Below are positions 1 through 9,428 of a stretch of DNA of 46,314 nucleotides, piece by piece. The stretch is from the NCBI GenBank assembly GCA_037447655.1, contig JBBHKE010002118.1:1-46314 (forward strand). The letters run 5' to 3'. The first letter of the stretch is position 1. Every line of letters starts with the position of its first letter. A program made the translations under genes and the position numbers. Origin of the DNA: Zygnema cylindricum (lineage: Eukaryota > Streptophyta > Zygnematophyceae > Zygnematales > Zygnemataceae). The notes under the pieces were generated by a model. That model was not told the DNA's origin. It did not search any database and worked only from the letters and a program-made list of their open reading frames with translations.

Positions 1-950
1 ATGGGGACGTACCCTTAGGGGGTGTCCCCATGTAATCAGTACTTTGATAAAGTATTTTGGATAGTAGTGAAGATTTTCCGTACTACTTTAAAGAGCGTCC
101 CAATGTGGGAAAATGAAATCAGAACTTTGATATGTGATGGTTGTAGATGTGGGTACAGCTTGTGATAATTGAAGACAGCTACGAAACTTCCGACGATTGG
201 TGACGCTAACGAAAACATTACACTTGCAGATGTCTAGATTTTTGTGAAATTGTAGATGTTTAGGGTTTGGTGACATTGTGACGTCATGCTCACTTGTGAC
301 AACGTCGACGTCATTGATTCAAGAACTTTCCGCCATGGTTTCCCAATTTCGTTTTTTCTACTTTTCTCACTCGACTTGCCATTTTAAAAAAACCTAAAAA
401 TTGTCAACTTTTTTTTCAAAGATCTTTCATTTTATACCAATATTGTCGTGTCTCGTTTTAAAAAGTGTGAGATAAAAGAGATAGTGTGACACAAAGAGGG
501 GAGAGGCGACGATTGCGAAAAATTATATAAAGGACCCATGAATGAAAATGCAGGTCCGAGACCTTTGTAGTTCTTTTTCTGTACATATGCGTGACGGGCA
601 CGGAGAAAAATAGCTAGTACTCTCCCTCGTCCAAAAAATTTCCAACTCGTGTGGTGCGTGCGTGATTCGTTTTTCATTCGCTCTTTGAGCGGTACTTAAA
701 CTAAAAACAGATGTGATTTTGGACGAATTTTTTTGATGGGCTAGATTCTCTTGCCCGGTGGTCGAAAAGAGGAAAACGCCAAAATGCGTTCACGTGACGT
801 CAAACATGCAGTACATTCAAAGTATAGAATTGACGTTCACTGTGCTTTGGTAAAAATGATTTTCTCGTACGGCTGAAGGTTTTCTCAAAGTTCCTTGAAT
901 TTTAGGACAAAACGGCAATGAAAAGTGGATACTTTAATAGATGGGGACAC
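1..950 (+). repeat. Dispersed repeat R1, copy A (segments a and b)
   Basis: There is no credible gene here. Bases 1-380 align by eye with 14985-15330, and bases 415-950 align with 16135-16481 plus 22809-23010, at roughly 75-85% identity with many small indels. Shared landmarks are a 'GTCCCCATGTAATC' start, a 'TACTTTGATAAAGTATTTTGGA' type segment, and a 'GATTCTCTTGCCCGG' block near 745. Inverted relatives lie at 3500-4090 and 30140-30830. Short ORFs do not persist between copies, so the repeat looks non-coding. The class is unknown; it could be a non-autonomous DNA transposon or an old LTR fragment. Confidence 0.6.
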
Positions 951-1364
951 ACCCTTATGAGCGTAAAGAGTTGGTTCCATTATGACAATATTACCCGAAT
1001 ATACGTCACAATCACGCAACGGTGTACGTTTTGACAAAGATAAAGACTCGTACCTATTTTAGTGTAAATATATTCATTGTGGATAACTTCAACTAGATAA
1101 AAACCCGACTAAGCGTTATAGATAAATTAGAGAAATATGTTTTTTTGCCGACACGTAAAAAATCCAAATTAGAGTTATTAAAACACTACTAATTTGTTAA
1201 CACTAATAACGATTCACGGTGAACCCTCACATGTTTTTTTTTAATGACAAAATATGATGGTGCATAATGCTACAAAAACGTAATGCACCCAATAATTTGC
1301 TCAACTTTTTGGTATTGAAGGTCCACCGTAAGAGGATAACCTATAATGCTCAAAAGTAATTTTT
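951..1364. other. Gene-free spacer with one MITE terminus
   Basis: This stretch is AT-rich with no ORF of note. Bases 1199-1226 read as a right-hand terminal inverted repeat of the CACCGTGAATCG MITE family described at 3069-3285 ('CTAATAACGATTCACGGTG'). A clean left terminus was not found, so any element here is decayed or truncated. Confidence 0.4.
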
Positions 1365-2190
1365 AGGTTATGTCCCCATGTAGTTGAAACTTAGCAAACT
1401 GATTTTGTATTCTAGCACATATTCTCCGTGCATTGTTTTCAAGTGTCCCAATGCTTACGAACAAAGTCGTAACTTCAGTTTGTGACGATTGCATACGTTG
1501 ACCATACCAGTGACAGCTGTCAACGTCTATAGTTTGTGTTGTCGCACGTTATTTTTTGTAACCGCTTTTGACGTTGCATGTCTTTCCGTGACGTTGTTGA
1601 CGTACCGCCCTCCAGCCTGTGTCGTTTCACAGTTGAAGAAGATGCGCTTTGCCTTTGCCCCTCCCGTCCGTTCGACATGAAATGTGTCGTTTCACGGTTT
1701 AAGAAGATGCGCTTTGCCTTTGCCCCTTCCGTCCATTCGACGTGAAATGGCATCGGAATCTAGAGACCCATACAAAAAAAAACTACATATCAGACGTAAA
1801 CGGAAAAAACAAAACAAACTGTGTACTGTTCCTCGTCGTATTAAGCGCAAACGAACAAAACAAAACAAATTGTGTACTTTTCCTCGTTTTCTGAAATCAT
1901 CTTAATATTTTGAAACCTTTTGACACTTGCGACGCGTTTTACTATTTGTGGACAAACTATACTATAATTTAAAACACATCGCCGATGTGTTTTGAAATAA
2001 CGTTTGAAGATGACATCCCTTGAAGTGGCTGTGGGTCGAAAAACATAAGACGAAAACATGTAGTGCATTTTAATTTCGACGTTTACGCAAAATGTACTTC
2101 TAATTTTTTATATTTTTTTGTACGATTGTAACTTAACCGTTACGGCGCTAATTTTTGAAGGAAATGACAAAAAAATATCCTTATTTTGGC
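1365..2190 (+). repeat. Dispersed repeat R1, copy A (segment c)
   Basis: This aligns by eye with 15355-16110. Common blocks include 'TGACGATTG' followed by a 'GACAGCTGTCAA' palindrome, 'AAGATGCGCTTTGCCTT' and 'GACGTGAAATGGCATC'. Segment c also resembles segment a in its first ~130 bases, so R1 may itself be built of tandem sub-repeats. Within copy A, bases 1631-1690 and 1691-1750 repeat each other ('GTCGTTTCAC..TTGAAGAAGATGCGC' type), a local ~60-bp tandem duplication. No coding content is convincing. Confidence 0.55.
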
Positions 2191-3066
2191 ACATAGAGAC
2201 TTACCCTTACTTACCAAAGGGGTTCTCCACCCCAAACTATCAGGGAGATTTGACGGACAAGTACTAGAATCTTTTGATGTTTCAGATGCTTTCTAGAAAA
2301 CTCTTCGCGGCGAATTTTTTACTCTTATATAGTTATATAAAAGACAAAGTCAACAACCATCTTCCGAAAGCCATAAACTATTTGCCTTGTATTTTTTAAA
2401 ATAAAACCTATAAACAAAAAAAACCCGAAGAAAAATACATGAAAAACAATTTCGATCAAAAAAATTGTTTTAACCGTTTTTTTATATCATATATTTTTCC
2501 ATTTTTCCCTACGATTATAAATTTTTGTTTACTATATAATTTGAAATGTATCGGTTTGAACAACAATTTGAATCTATATTTAATATATGACTTTAGCTGT
2601 ATCAGTCGACTAACACTTTAAAATAAATTTCACCACTTTAAAATAAATTTCACCACTTTAAAATGGATTTTTGTTCATTATGTGTCTTTCAATGTATCAG
2701 TCGAACAATAATTTGAAATTCGTTCTTGTTCATTATGTGTCGTTAAATGTATCGGTTGGAGAGGGCGAATGAGAAGGAGATGGCAAGTTTTCGAGAGAAT
2801 GAGAGAGAGAGAAAGTGAAAGGGCTTGTTTTTTACAAATATGAGTAAAACACAATATATTTTAGAGAAATAATGAAAGAGAACAAAAATTTGGAATAGAG
2901 TGGCCATAAAATATTTGTCTTATATTTCTTAGTCACGTTGCGTAGATCTCCAAAGTTTGAGTTTGAACTGCACGTACTCTCACTTGTGTCTTGGACAATC
3001 CCTTTCCCAGATGCTTCTTCTAACAACACTTGCATGTTAATATGTACTTTTTTAGAAGTGCAATGG
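2191..3066. other. AT-rich spacer with a 20-bp tandem triplet
   Basis: I see no gene. Bases 2614-2673 hold about three copies of a 20-bp unit beginning CACTTTAAAATAAATTTCAC. Around it, a looser ~60-bp unit containing 'ATGTATCGGTT' or 'ATGTATCAGTC' recurs at about 2545, 2597, 2690 and 2750. A GA-rich patch lies at 2770-2822. Confidence 0.5.
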
Positions 3067-3068
3067 TA

Positions 3069-3285
3069 CACCGTGTGTCGGTATTGGTCAAAATAAACTT
3101 TTTGCCACTTAAAACATATTCTCTCCATACACACTTGTTTGGTTTTCACATGGAGGCCGCCAATTGGAAGGTTAGAATGGTGACTTTTAATCACATTTGT
3201 TAGATCCATAATACGACAAACGTGTATAAAGAAAATGTTGTTTTAAGTGAAAAAAAAACAATAATGCTAATAGGGATACACGGTG
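3069..3285. mobile_element. 217-bp MITE with CACCGTG termini, TA-flanked
   Basis: The ends are inverted: CACCGTGTGTCGGTATTGG on the left and CTAATAGGGATACACGGTG on the right, flanked by TA on both sides (3067-3068 and 3286-3287). The interior carries a second inverted layer ('CACTTAAAACATATTCTC' and 'GAAAATGTTGTTTTAAGTG'), so the whole element could fold into a long hairpin. It is the same length as the copy at 23802-24018. TA target sites and short length suggest a Tc1/mariner (Stowaway-like) non-autonomous element, but that class call is inference. Confidence 0.75.
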
Positions 3286-3499
3286 TACACATGCATTTGT
3301 CCTTTTTGTCGCTATCCTTAAAAACACGAATGTTGTATTTTGAAGACCTAAGGGTGAAATTGTGAAAACCATGGTACAATTTGCGTCATCGTGAAACTTT
3401 AAATGTACAACAAGTTGTCGTCTTGCTATTTTCGATCCAAGGCCACGTTAAGAAACATCATCTTTAAACTTTATATGAAAATGACTCGCGAGTCAATTT
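3286..3499. other. Short spacer without a recognised feature
   Basis: AT-rich sequence between a MITE and the inverted R1 copy; nothing coding or structured stands out. Confidence 0.4.
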
Positions 3500-4090
3500 A
3501 ATTTAAAGCAACGAAGAAGATTGTTTTTTTGCACGTGTCTTAACGTTTCTTCAAAACATGAGTACAAAATAACAAAAGATGTAGCCAGTACGGACTCTTT
3601 TCCATATAGAGGCCGCGGAGGGGTCTCAAGCAACGCATGCCATTTTGCCAAAACGAAGTACGTGAAAACACTTCCTTCCCTCTCCCTCTCATACTATCAA
3701 ATTTATCTCTCACTTTTTGGAGCAAAACAAGAAAATATCGTTATGTAATAAAAGAGCTTTGCAAAACAATTATTTTGAATACCTTTGTGGATATTTTGAT
3801 AATAAGTCAAGTTAGAAAAGTTGAAAAAACGGAGTCGGGAAACCATGGTCGAAAGTTCTTGAATCAATGACGTCAACATTAGCACAAGTGAGCATGACGT
3901 CATAACGTCGTAAAACCCTTAGCATCTACATTGTCACAAAAACTACAGTAGAAGTCTACAATCGTCGCTATTTTGTAAACTTTAGAAATTGTCGCGAGTT
4001 TTGCAATTGTTTACAACTATCACAAATTGTACTTAGGTCTACAACCGTCACATTTTAAAGTAAGGATTTCGTTTTTGAACATAAGAACAC
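3500..4090 (-). repeat. Dispersed repeat R1, inverted copy C
   Basis: This reads as a reverse-complement relative of 60-660. Matching blocks include 'GTGAGCATGACGTCATAACGT' (about 3888-3908), 'CCATGGTCGAAAGTTCTTGAATCAATGACGTC' in pieces around 3843, and the 'TATCTCTCACTTTTTGGAGC' block near 3704, which mirrors 'AGTGTGAGATAAAAGAGATA' near 464. Copies A and C could be inverted arms of one larger element spanning roughly 1-4100, or independent insertions. Confidence 0.5.
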
Positions 4091-4146
4091 TCTGGAAAAT
4101 ACTGTAGCATGGTGAATCTTAACTAAAAAACAAAGTAACAAAACTA

Positions 4147-4655
4147 CACCGCGAATCGTAATTAGAGTAAATAAAAAGTTAGAGTAAAAAAAGTAAAATA
4201 AATAATTAGAGTTATTTACTCTAACTTGTGTGACATATTTTTTTCAAAACGGAATATTACTCTAATTTACCAATAACTCTAATTTGGGCGTAAATTTGGC
4301 CGCTGAATATATCCACTGTAAATTATGTAAAATACCAAATCTGTCAAAACGTACAGTTTCACGTCAATATGACGTTTGCATTACGCGGTTTGTTAAATTG
4401 CAGTTAAGTGAAAACAGCCTGTACTAAATCATTTGTTCTTTTTTACTTTACAAAGTACAATTTTGCACGGTCATACACCGATCGTACCCCACACTATTTA
4501 AAACGACACTGTATTAAAGTGATTAACGTTCATTCAAAATGTAACTTAAATAACGTAAAGAATAATATAGGATAATGTATTTTATTTATGGTGATAGAGT
4601 CAAAATTTGGGGTGACAGAATTAGCGTATATAACTCTAATTACGATTTGCATGAG
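4147..4655. mobile_element. Possible ~500-bp MITE with decayed termini
   Basis: The left end reads CACCGCGAATCGTAATTAGAG and the right end CTCTAATTACGATTTGCATG, an imperfect inverted pair of ~20 bp related to the CACCGTG MITE family. The interior repeats 'ACTCTAATT' / 'AATTAGAGT' in both orientations (4163, 4182, 4208, 4218, 4260, 4276). The exact right boundary and target duplication are not clear. Confidence 0.4.
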
Positions 4656-5454
4656 AGAGAAGAACGGAAATCATGCATCATAACCAGCAAAGTCATGCTC
4701 TAGACATATATACAAACGAAAATGAATGTGCAATTCTGTGTCCTCCATTGGACTACAGAATACAGGAAGCCTCTAGACAGTATTTAACTATACCACTTTA
4801 AGCCACGACCACTTCTGCCCAAGAAGGCAAACTGATAATTTGACTGCACCCCTGTGTAGCCTGGACTCCCCTGAGTCCGTAGCAAAAAGAATCACTGAAA
4901 ACGGCCAACCAGGCGATAAGTTATGAGCCGGCAAAAATGCCAATTTATACAAAGCTCTCTTAGAGAGAGGTGTCTATCTACCAAATATTTCCTAAGTCCT
5001 AAATCCCTCTCACAACCCCTATCTACTAAAGTACGAACCAATCGTATTACTGTAAAGTACAGAAAGGTACTATGGCCGATGTACTTTCTGTACGGCCGGT
5101 GTACGACAAGGCTCTTGAGTGGACGCGTGTCATTTTTTCACTTGTCCGTATTTCCTCCGGAATTCCCGCGACCGAATGTCATCCTTCCACGCGGCGCCAC
5201 GTCATGCCATGTCCATAAAATCCAAAGTGACCATTTTGCGATCTCGGCGACAACGTGCGCCGCCGGATTAAATCCGACATTAAATGTCGACCGTTCAAAG
5301 TGTCTGTTTCATTTGTTTCGTGCGAAATGACGTTCGCACTAAACCTTAACAAGTTCTATGTTCGTTTCGTTTCATATTCCAGTTAGATCATTTCGGTACT
5401 ATACAATAGTTTTTATATAAATGAAACCCTACATCATCTAACGGACTTCTACGA

Positions 5455-5525
5455 CAGAGTGGTTAGAGCTAACGGCTACGCCGCGCTCTACCGGTCGGGG
5501 GTTCGAGTCCTGCCGGACTCAACCT
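5455..5525 (+). other. tRNA-like segment (A and B boxes) inside an LTR
   Basis: Bases 5500-5510 read GGTTCGAGTCC, a perfect RNA polymerase III B-box / T-loop consensus. About 30 bases upstream, 5460-5475 reads TGGTTAGAGCTAACGG, resembling an A box / D arm. The spacing suits a tRNA. Equivalent segments occur, reverse-oriented on the + strand, in both E2 LTRs (about 16690-16755 and 22015-22080), the second with an intact B box. I could not build a clean cloverleaf with a 7-bp acceptor stem, so this is tRNA-derived or tRNA-like rather than a proven tRNA gene. Confidence 0.5.
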
Positions 5526-5533
5526 TTTGTTGA

Positions 5534-5551
5534 GAGTGACTTAAGTCACTC
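5534..5551. other. 18-bp perfect palindrome in the solo LTR
   Basis: GAGTGACTTAAGTCACTC is self-complementary across all 18 bases. The matching position in the E2 LTRs (about 16665-16682 and 21987-22004) keeps an imperfect version, followed by a second short inverted pair, CTCAACAAAAGGTTGAG in E2. A conserved hairpin in the LTR RNA is possible. Confidence 0.6.
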
Positions 5552-5729
5552 TTTAGTCCTTCCTATGGAGCTGAGGCAGCCATGGCTCCATCGCTCTCTC
5601 TCTCCTTGAGTGACTACAACAAGTATGGGGGAGAGAGAGAAGAGATGGAGGCAGGCTGCCATCATTTCTTATAATTGTTTCCGCTAATTTATTTTAAACT
5701 AGAAAATACAAAAACTACTTATTTCAACA

Positions 5730-7345
5730 TGACACAACGTAGTAGCGCAAAGAAAGCAGTGGAGAATCATCAGAAGAAGTTCGCGTCGCGAACAGCGACG
5801 CAGCATAGCGGCGCAGCGAAATGAGTGGTGACGTATGACACTTCACGCTGATTATATTATTCCAGGTGAAGGCAGCTGAATATTCAAGGGTTATGCATTT
5901 ATGGCGTAAGGGGAGCTATTACAGGACACTTTTTGCAAGAAGGCAGCAAGCGACTGGGAATAGGCAGAGGGCAGCAAAAGCAATGGCGACGTCAGCAAAG
6001 CACTGGTGATGTGTTATTTTTGCTAAATTTATTGTATAATGAACAATGGAAGTTGATACAGAATTTTGAATATTTAACTAATTTTTATTTAGAAACATTT
6101 GCGTACAGCATGGCCTAATGAGTCTAAAGCTTTGGGGAGTGTAGAATTTGAAAGCTTTAGTCTCTGTAGATGAGGCTATGAGGAGGAAGTTAAAGGCGAA
6201 AAAGAGCAGCAGTTAGGCTGCGATGTCAAACTAGCGCAGCGTAGCAGCATAGCAGTACACGCTGCACTTTGTATTCATACTGTGCTGCGATGTGAAACTA
6301 GCGCAGCGTAGCAACATAGCAGTACACGGTGCATATTTTTCTGGGTGCACGAAACTAAATTTTCAGGGGGGGTGTTGTTCTGAAAAGTCAGTTTCGTGCG
6401 TAACTGCTAATTGGATTTAATATGGAGGTTTTGAATAGATTCACGGATTGGGGGAGCGAACGGATTGATAATTAAAGTTACGTAAAAGACTTATTGAGTG
6501 GTGTGAACAAGCAATGACAAATGGACGGCGGATCCCGAAGCGATCCGATGTAAAATAAACGGAATGTTGGAATAGGCGCCGCCAATACTGCGGAGCTGCG
6601 ACGCAGTTAAGTCATCGTAGCTGCGGCTATTTCTATGATCCATACGGACAAGCGCAACCAGCGCAGCCAGCGCAGCTAGCGCAGCTGCGGATAATATGAT
6701 TAGGATAGATCTCGAGTAATGATGATTGTACGGTAGTGGTCGCTTAGTAGTTGCTTAGTGGTAGCTTGGTTTCTGACATACGAAGAGTGCGGTGTAAATA
6801 TTCTGTAAAACTGAGGTTTGTCCTTTTGACTAATTATTTTATTAGAGTAGATACAGTACGGCTGGTATGCCTCCGTACTCTGAGTATAACTTGCAGGACT
6901 TAGATTATTTTATGGATCGCAGTCAAGTTAATCAAAGTAATGGCAAACTGTTTTCTGCATCTTTGACCTGTTGGTGTGATCACACTGATTAATGCTTTCA
7001 TGTGAAACTTTGTGGAGTTATTCTATGATATAGAATCTATATGTTTGTGAAGTTTCATTGTATTCCAGTATCTCTGTAAGATTCTGTGAACAGTCTAAGT
7101 GGTTAGTTTGTGAAGCAGTCAGCTATTTTTGGGATACTCTGGAGCTTATATCTTCTAGATGGCTTGGTGGATTTTGCTGTAACTTTGGGAGTTTATAGTG
7201 TATATGGTATACTACATATTGGTGCAGTTTGGGACCATTTTGTTTATTGTGAAGTATTCTGTGTCGTCTGAAACACAGCTGTTTTTGAGGTAGTCTGTGG
7301 ATGTTTCCGTGAGTAATCCATGGCTGAAATAAGCTATGGACAACA
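5730..7345 (+). mobile_element. 5'-truncated LTR element (E4) with intact 3' LTR
   Basis: Bases 6373-7345 form an LTR of 973 bp beginning TGTTGTTCTG and ending GGACAACA. It is preceded by a polypurine-like tract (6358-6372, AAATTTTCAGGGGGG). The LTR is homologous to the inverted LTRs of E3 at 25465-26447 and 28666-29407. Bases 6120-6372 also match E3 internal sequence. That internal stretch repeats 'CTAGCGCAGCGTAGCA.CATAGCAGTACAC' twice (about 6230 and 6297). No gag or pol is recognisable in 5730-6372, and no 5' LTR is seen, so the element is truncated on the left. Its right flank is the partial LTR at 7346. Confidence 0.7.
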
Positions 7346-7807
7346 ACGGGGAGGGATGACATTTGGTCGCAGGAATTCCGACGAACATAAGGACAAGTGA
7401 AAAGTGGACACGCGTCCACTTAATGGCGTTGCCGTACATGGGCCGTACAGAAAGACATCGGCCATAGTACTTTTCTGTACTCTACGGTGATCTGATTGGT
7501 TCGTACTTCAATAGATAGGGGTTGTGAGAGGGATTTAGGACTTAGAGAATTTTGTAGATAGGAACCTCTCTCCCTTTGAGAGTTTGTATAAACTTGGCAT
7601 TTTTGCCGACTCATAACTTATCGCCTGGTTGGACGTTTTCAGAGATTTCTTTTTCTACAGACTCAGGGGAGTCCAAGCTCCACAAGGGTGCATTCAGATT
7701 GTGTGCTTGTCTGCTAGGTTGCAGTGGTTGCCATTGAAAGTGGGTTAGTTAATAACTATCTAGAGGCTTCATATATTCTATAGTCCAATGGGGGACACAG
7801 AATTGCA
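7346..7807 (+). mobile_element. Partial LTR, same subfamily as 4729-5729
   Basis: Plus-strand match to the 3' half of the E2-type LTR, from the 'GGGATGACATTTGGTCGC' block to its end GAATTGCA at 7807. It shares the TTGCA end with the inverted copy at 4729. Its 5' half is missing, replaced by E4, so it is either truncated by the E4 insertion or a recombination product. Confidence 0.7.
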
Positions 7808-8358
7808 ATTTTATGGACATCATTTTTGCAAAATGGCATCCATTTTTTGGGACCCTCTCCACGACCCCTGTACAGAAAAAAGCGCACGGGAAAATGTCAC
7901 ACACGGGCTGGAAACATGCAGAGGATTTTTTGTTTTTGGTACTACGGGCACAAATATTGTCAAAAACTTCCAACTTGTGAGACAACATCTGCCTATTCGA
8001 TCACCTCGTGGAACTTTATGTAAAATCACCTCGCAAGGTGATTTTACAAAAAGTTTGAAGATAAGTTGAAAAGACGTGAAAGTTGGTCGAAATGCGCTAG
8101 ACTACAAATTCCGTTACACGTTAAGTTTCAATGTAATCGAACTTGTACGACGATAATTTCAATTTTATGGTACGGTTGCGGATTTTCTCGTTTTTTTATA
8201 AGTTATTGAGGAAAACGACATAAAATAACTGTAAGTTTAGCACATGCGGAAGTACCCTAAGTGGGGAAAAAAATATTAACGCTAATAATGATTTACGATG
8301 TACTATACATGTGTATCTTTATATCAACTGCAAATCATGTCAAAATTTTGAATCTTAA
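7808..8358. other. Spacer with R1-like fragments and a strong hairpin
   Basis: There is no credible gene; overlapping short ORFs on both strands lack recognisable content. Bases 8090-8260 resemble the end of R1 segment c. Bases 8279-8305 look like a right-hand MITE terminus ('CGCTAATAATGATTTACGATG'). A perfect 12-bp hairpin lies at 8020-8047 and has its own entry. Confidence 0.45.
8020..8047. other. Perfect 12-bp stem hairpin, CGCA loop
   Basis: GTAAAATCACCT at 8020-8031 and AGGTGATTTTAC at 8036-8047 are exact reverse complements around the four-base loop CGCA. Outside it, AACTTT (about 8012-8017) and AAAGTT (about 8050-8055) can extend the stem imperfectly. No T-run follows that would make it a terminator, and its role is unknown. 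Confidence 0.7.
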
Positions 8359-9413
8359 TGTAGAAATTAATGGTACATTTTTAGTATTTTCTAGGTCTAA
8401 ATAGAATTATAGAAAGAAGCCGAGGCAGTCTACCTCTAACTTCTCTCTCCAAACTCTCTAACTTGTCGCAGTCACTGAGAAATTGAAGAGGGAGCTAGAG
8501 CCATGGCTACCTAGGCTATCCAGAGGTTTACGGGAAATTTATATTAGTTAGGGTTTGTTTATTTAAAAGGAATGTGCCAGCGACAAGAATTGGTCCTGGT
8601 ACCTACCGGCCGGCAGACAGGAAGTAGCCGGTAGCCTTAGCCGTTAACTCTAGGAATAACATTACGTAGTATATAGTTTGGTATTTATTTAAACATGTAT
8701 ACGTAGGATAAATCATTTTACTGTACTTGTTTACGGTATACATAGATCTGGTAATGTATAAGTACGAAATATGTACGAGCAAGAAATCAATACCGCGCAT
8801 TTATTTCTTAAGTGAAACAAATACCGCGCATGTATTTATTACGGCTACGATTAAATTCGATTCTAATCGGACGGCCGGAATTAGCGCCGAGATCGCGGAA
8901 GAAGATTTCGGCGGTTTGTGGCCATTGCCACATCGGATGACGCGTGGCGTAATTACATTGGATCGTGGAATCTCCGGAGATTATGGCACCGAATCCGGAT
9001 ATGACATGTGTCGACATTTAGGGCATGTCGTACAATGTCCGTACATAAAGTACACCGGCAGCTGTACTTTTGCGTACGGAACTGTATTCTGATTGGTTCC
9101 GTACATGAGTAGATAGAGTCTGTGAGAGAGATAGGACTTAGAAAAATTAGAAGATAGGACCCTCTCTCCCAGAGAGCTTCTGTACAAAAGGTCAACTTTG
9201 ACCCTCCATAACCTACTGCTCAGGGGAGCAAATTCAGAGATTCTTTTTGCTATCGACTCAGGGGAGTCTTGCCTTCACAAGGGTGAAGTTGGTCAGAGTT
9301 TTTGTCTGCCAAGGTGGCAGTTATTTTTGCTTAAACACAAAGGGGTCAGGATTATCCTAGAGGCTTCTTGGAAGCTGTCCACTCTGAGGACTTATGGAGG
9401 TCTCAGAGTTACA
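8359..9413 (+). repeat. E1 5' LTR (1055 bp)
   Basis: Begins TGTAGAAATTAATGG and ends GAGTTACA, with the canonical TG..CA boundaries and the PBS directly following. It matches 13835-14889 over the full length without indels that I could see. Differences cluster in the last ~250 bases. The last ~400 bases share blocks with the E2-type LTRs (for example 'ATTCTTTTTGCTA..GACTCAGGGGAGTC' around 9240), showing the two families are related. Confidence 0.93.
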
Positions 9414-9428
9414 GGTTATGGGCCCACC
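9414..9428 (+). promoter_or_regulatory. E1 primer-binding site, half-tRNA-iMet type
   Basis: GGTTATGGGCCCACC abuts the LTR end with no gap. Its reverse complement, GGTGGGCCCATAACC, equals the anticodon stem-loop (CAU anticodon) of plant initiator tRNA-Met as I know it, not the tRNA 3' end used by most LTR elements. Priming from a 5' tRNA-iMet fragment cleaved at the anticodon loop is established for Drosophila copia, which has a nearly identical PBS. The same 15 bases occur in E2 at 17481-17495. The site contains the ATG that opens gag. Confidence 0.85.

Larger units (their letters stand above)
4729..5729 (-). mobile_element. Inverted solo LTR, E2-like subfamily
   Basis: This is a reverse-complement match to the E2 LTR along its whole length. 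On the minus strand it begins TGTTGAAATAAG (5729) and ends GAATTGCA (4729), giving 1001 bp against 999 and 1004 bp for the E2 LTRs. Shared blocks include the 'GAGTCC..AGCAAAAAGAATCACTGA' segment near 4873 and 'CGATAAGTTATGAGCCGGC' near 4914. No internal retroelement sequence follows on either side, so it is best read as a solo LTR. I found no convincing 5-bp target duplication; the right side is occupied by another element at 5730. Confidence 0.75.

Noticed and set aside
5455-5525. Functional tRNA gene
   Set aside because: A and B boxes are present, but I could not form a proper acceptor stem and the segment recurs only as part of an LTR, so it is listed as tRNA-like.
8727-9092. 121-codon open frame inside the E1 LTR, present again at 14203-14568
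   Set aside because: Both copies are LTR duplicates of one sequence, so conservation is expected from common origin; overlapping minus-strand frames are equally long and no known domain is visible.
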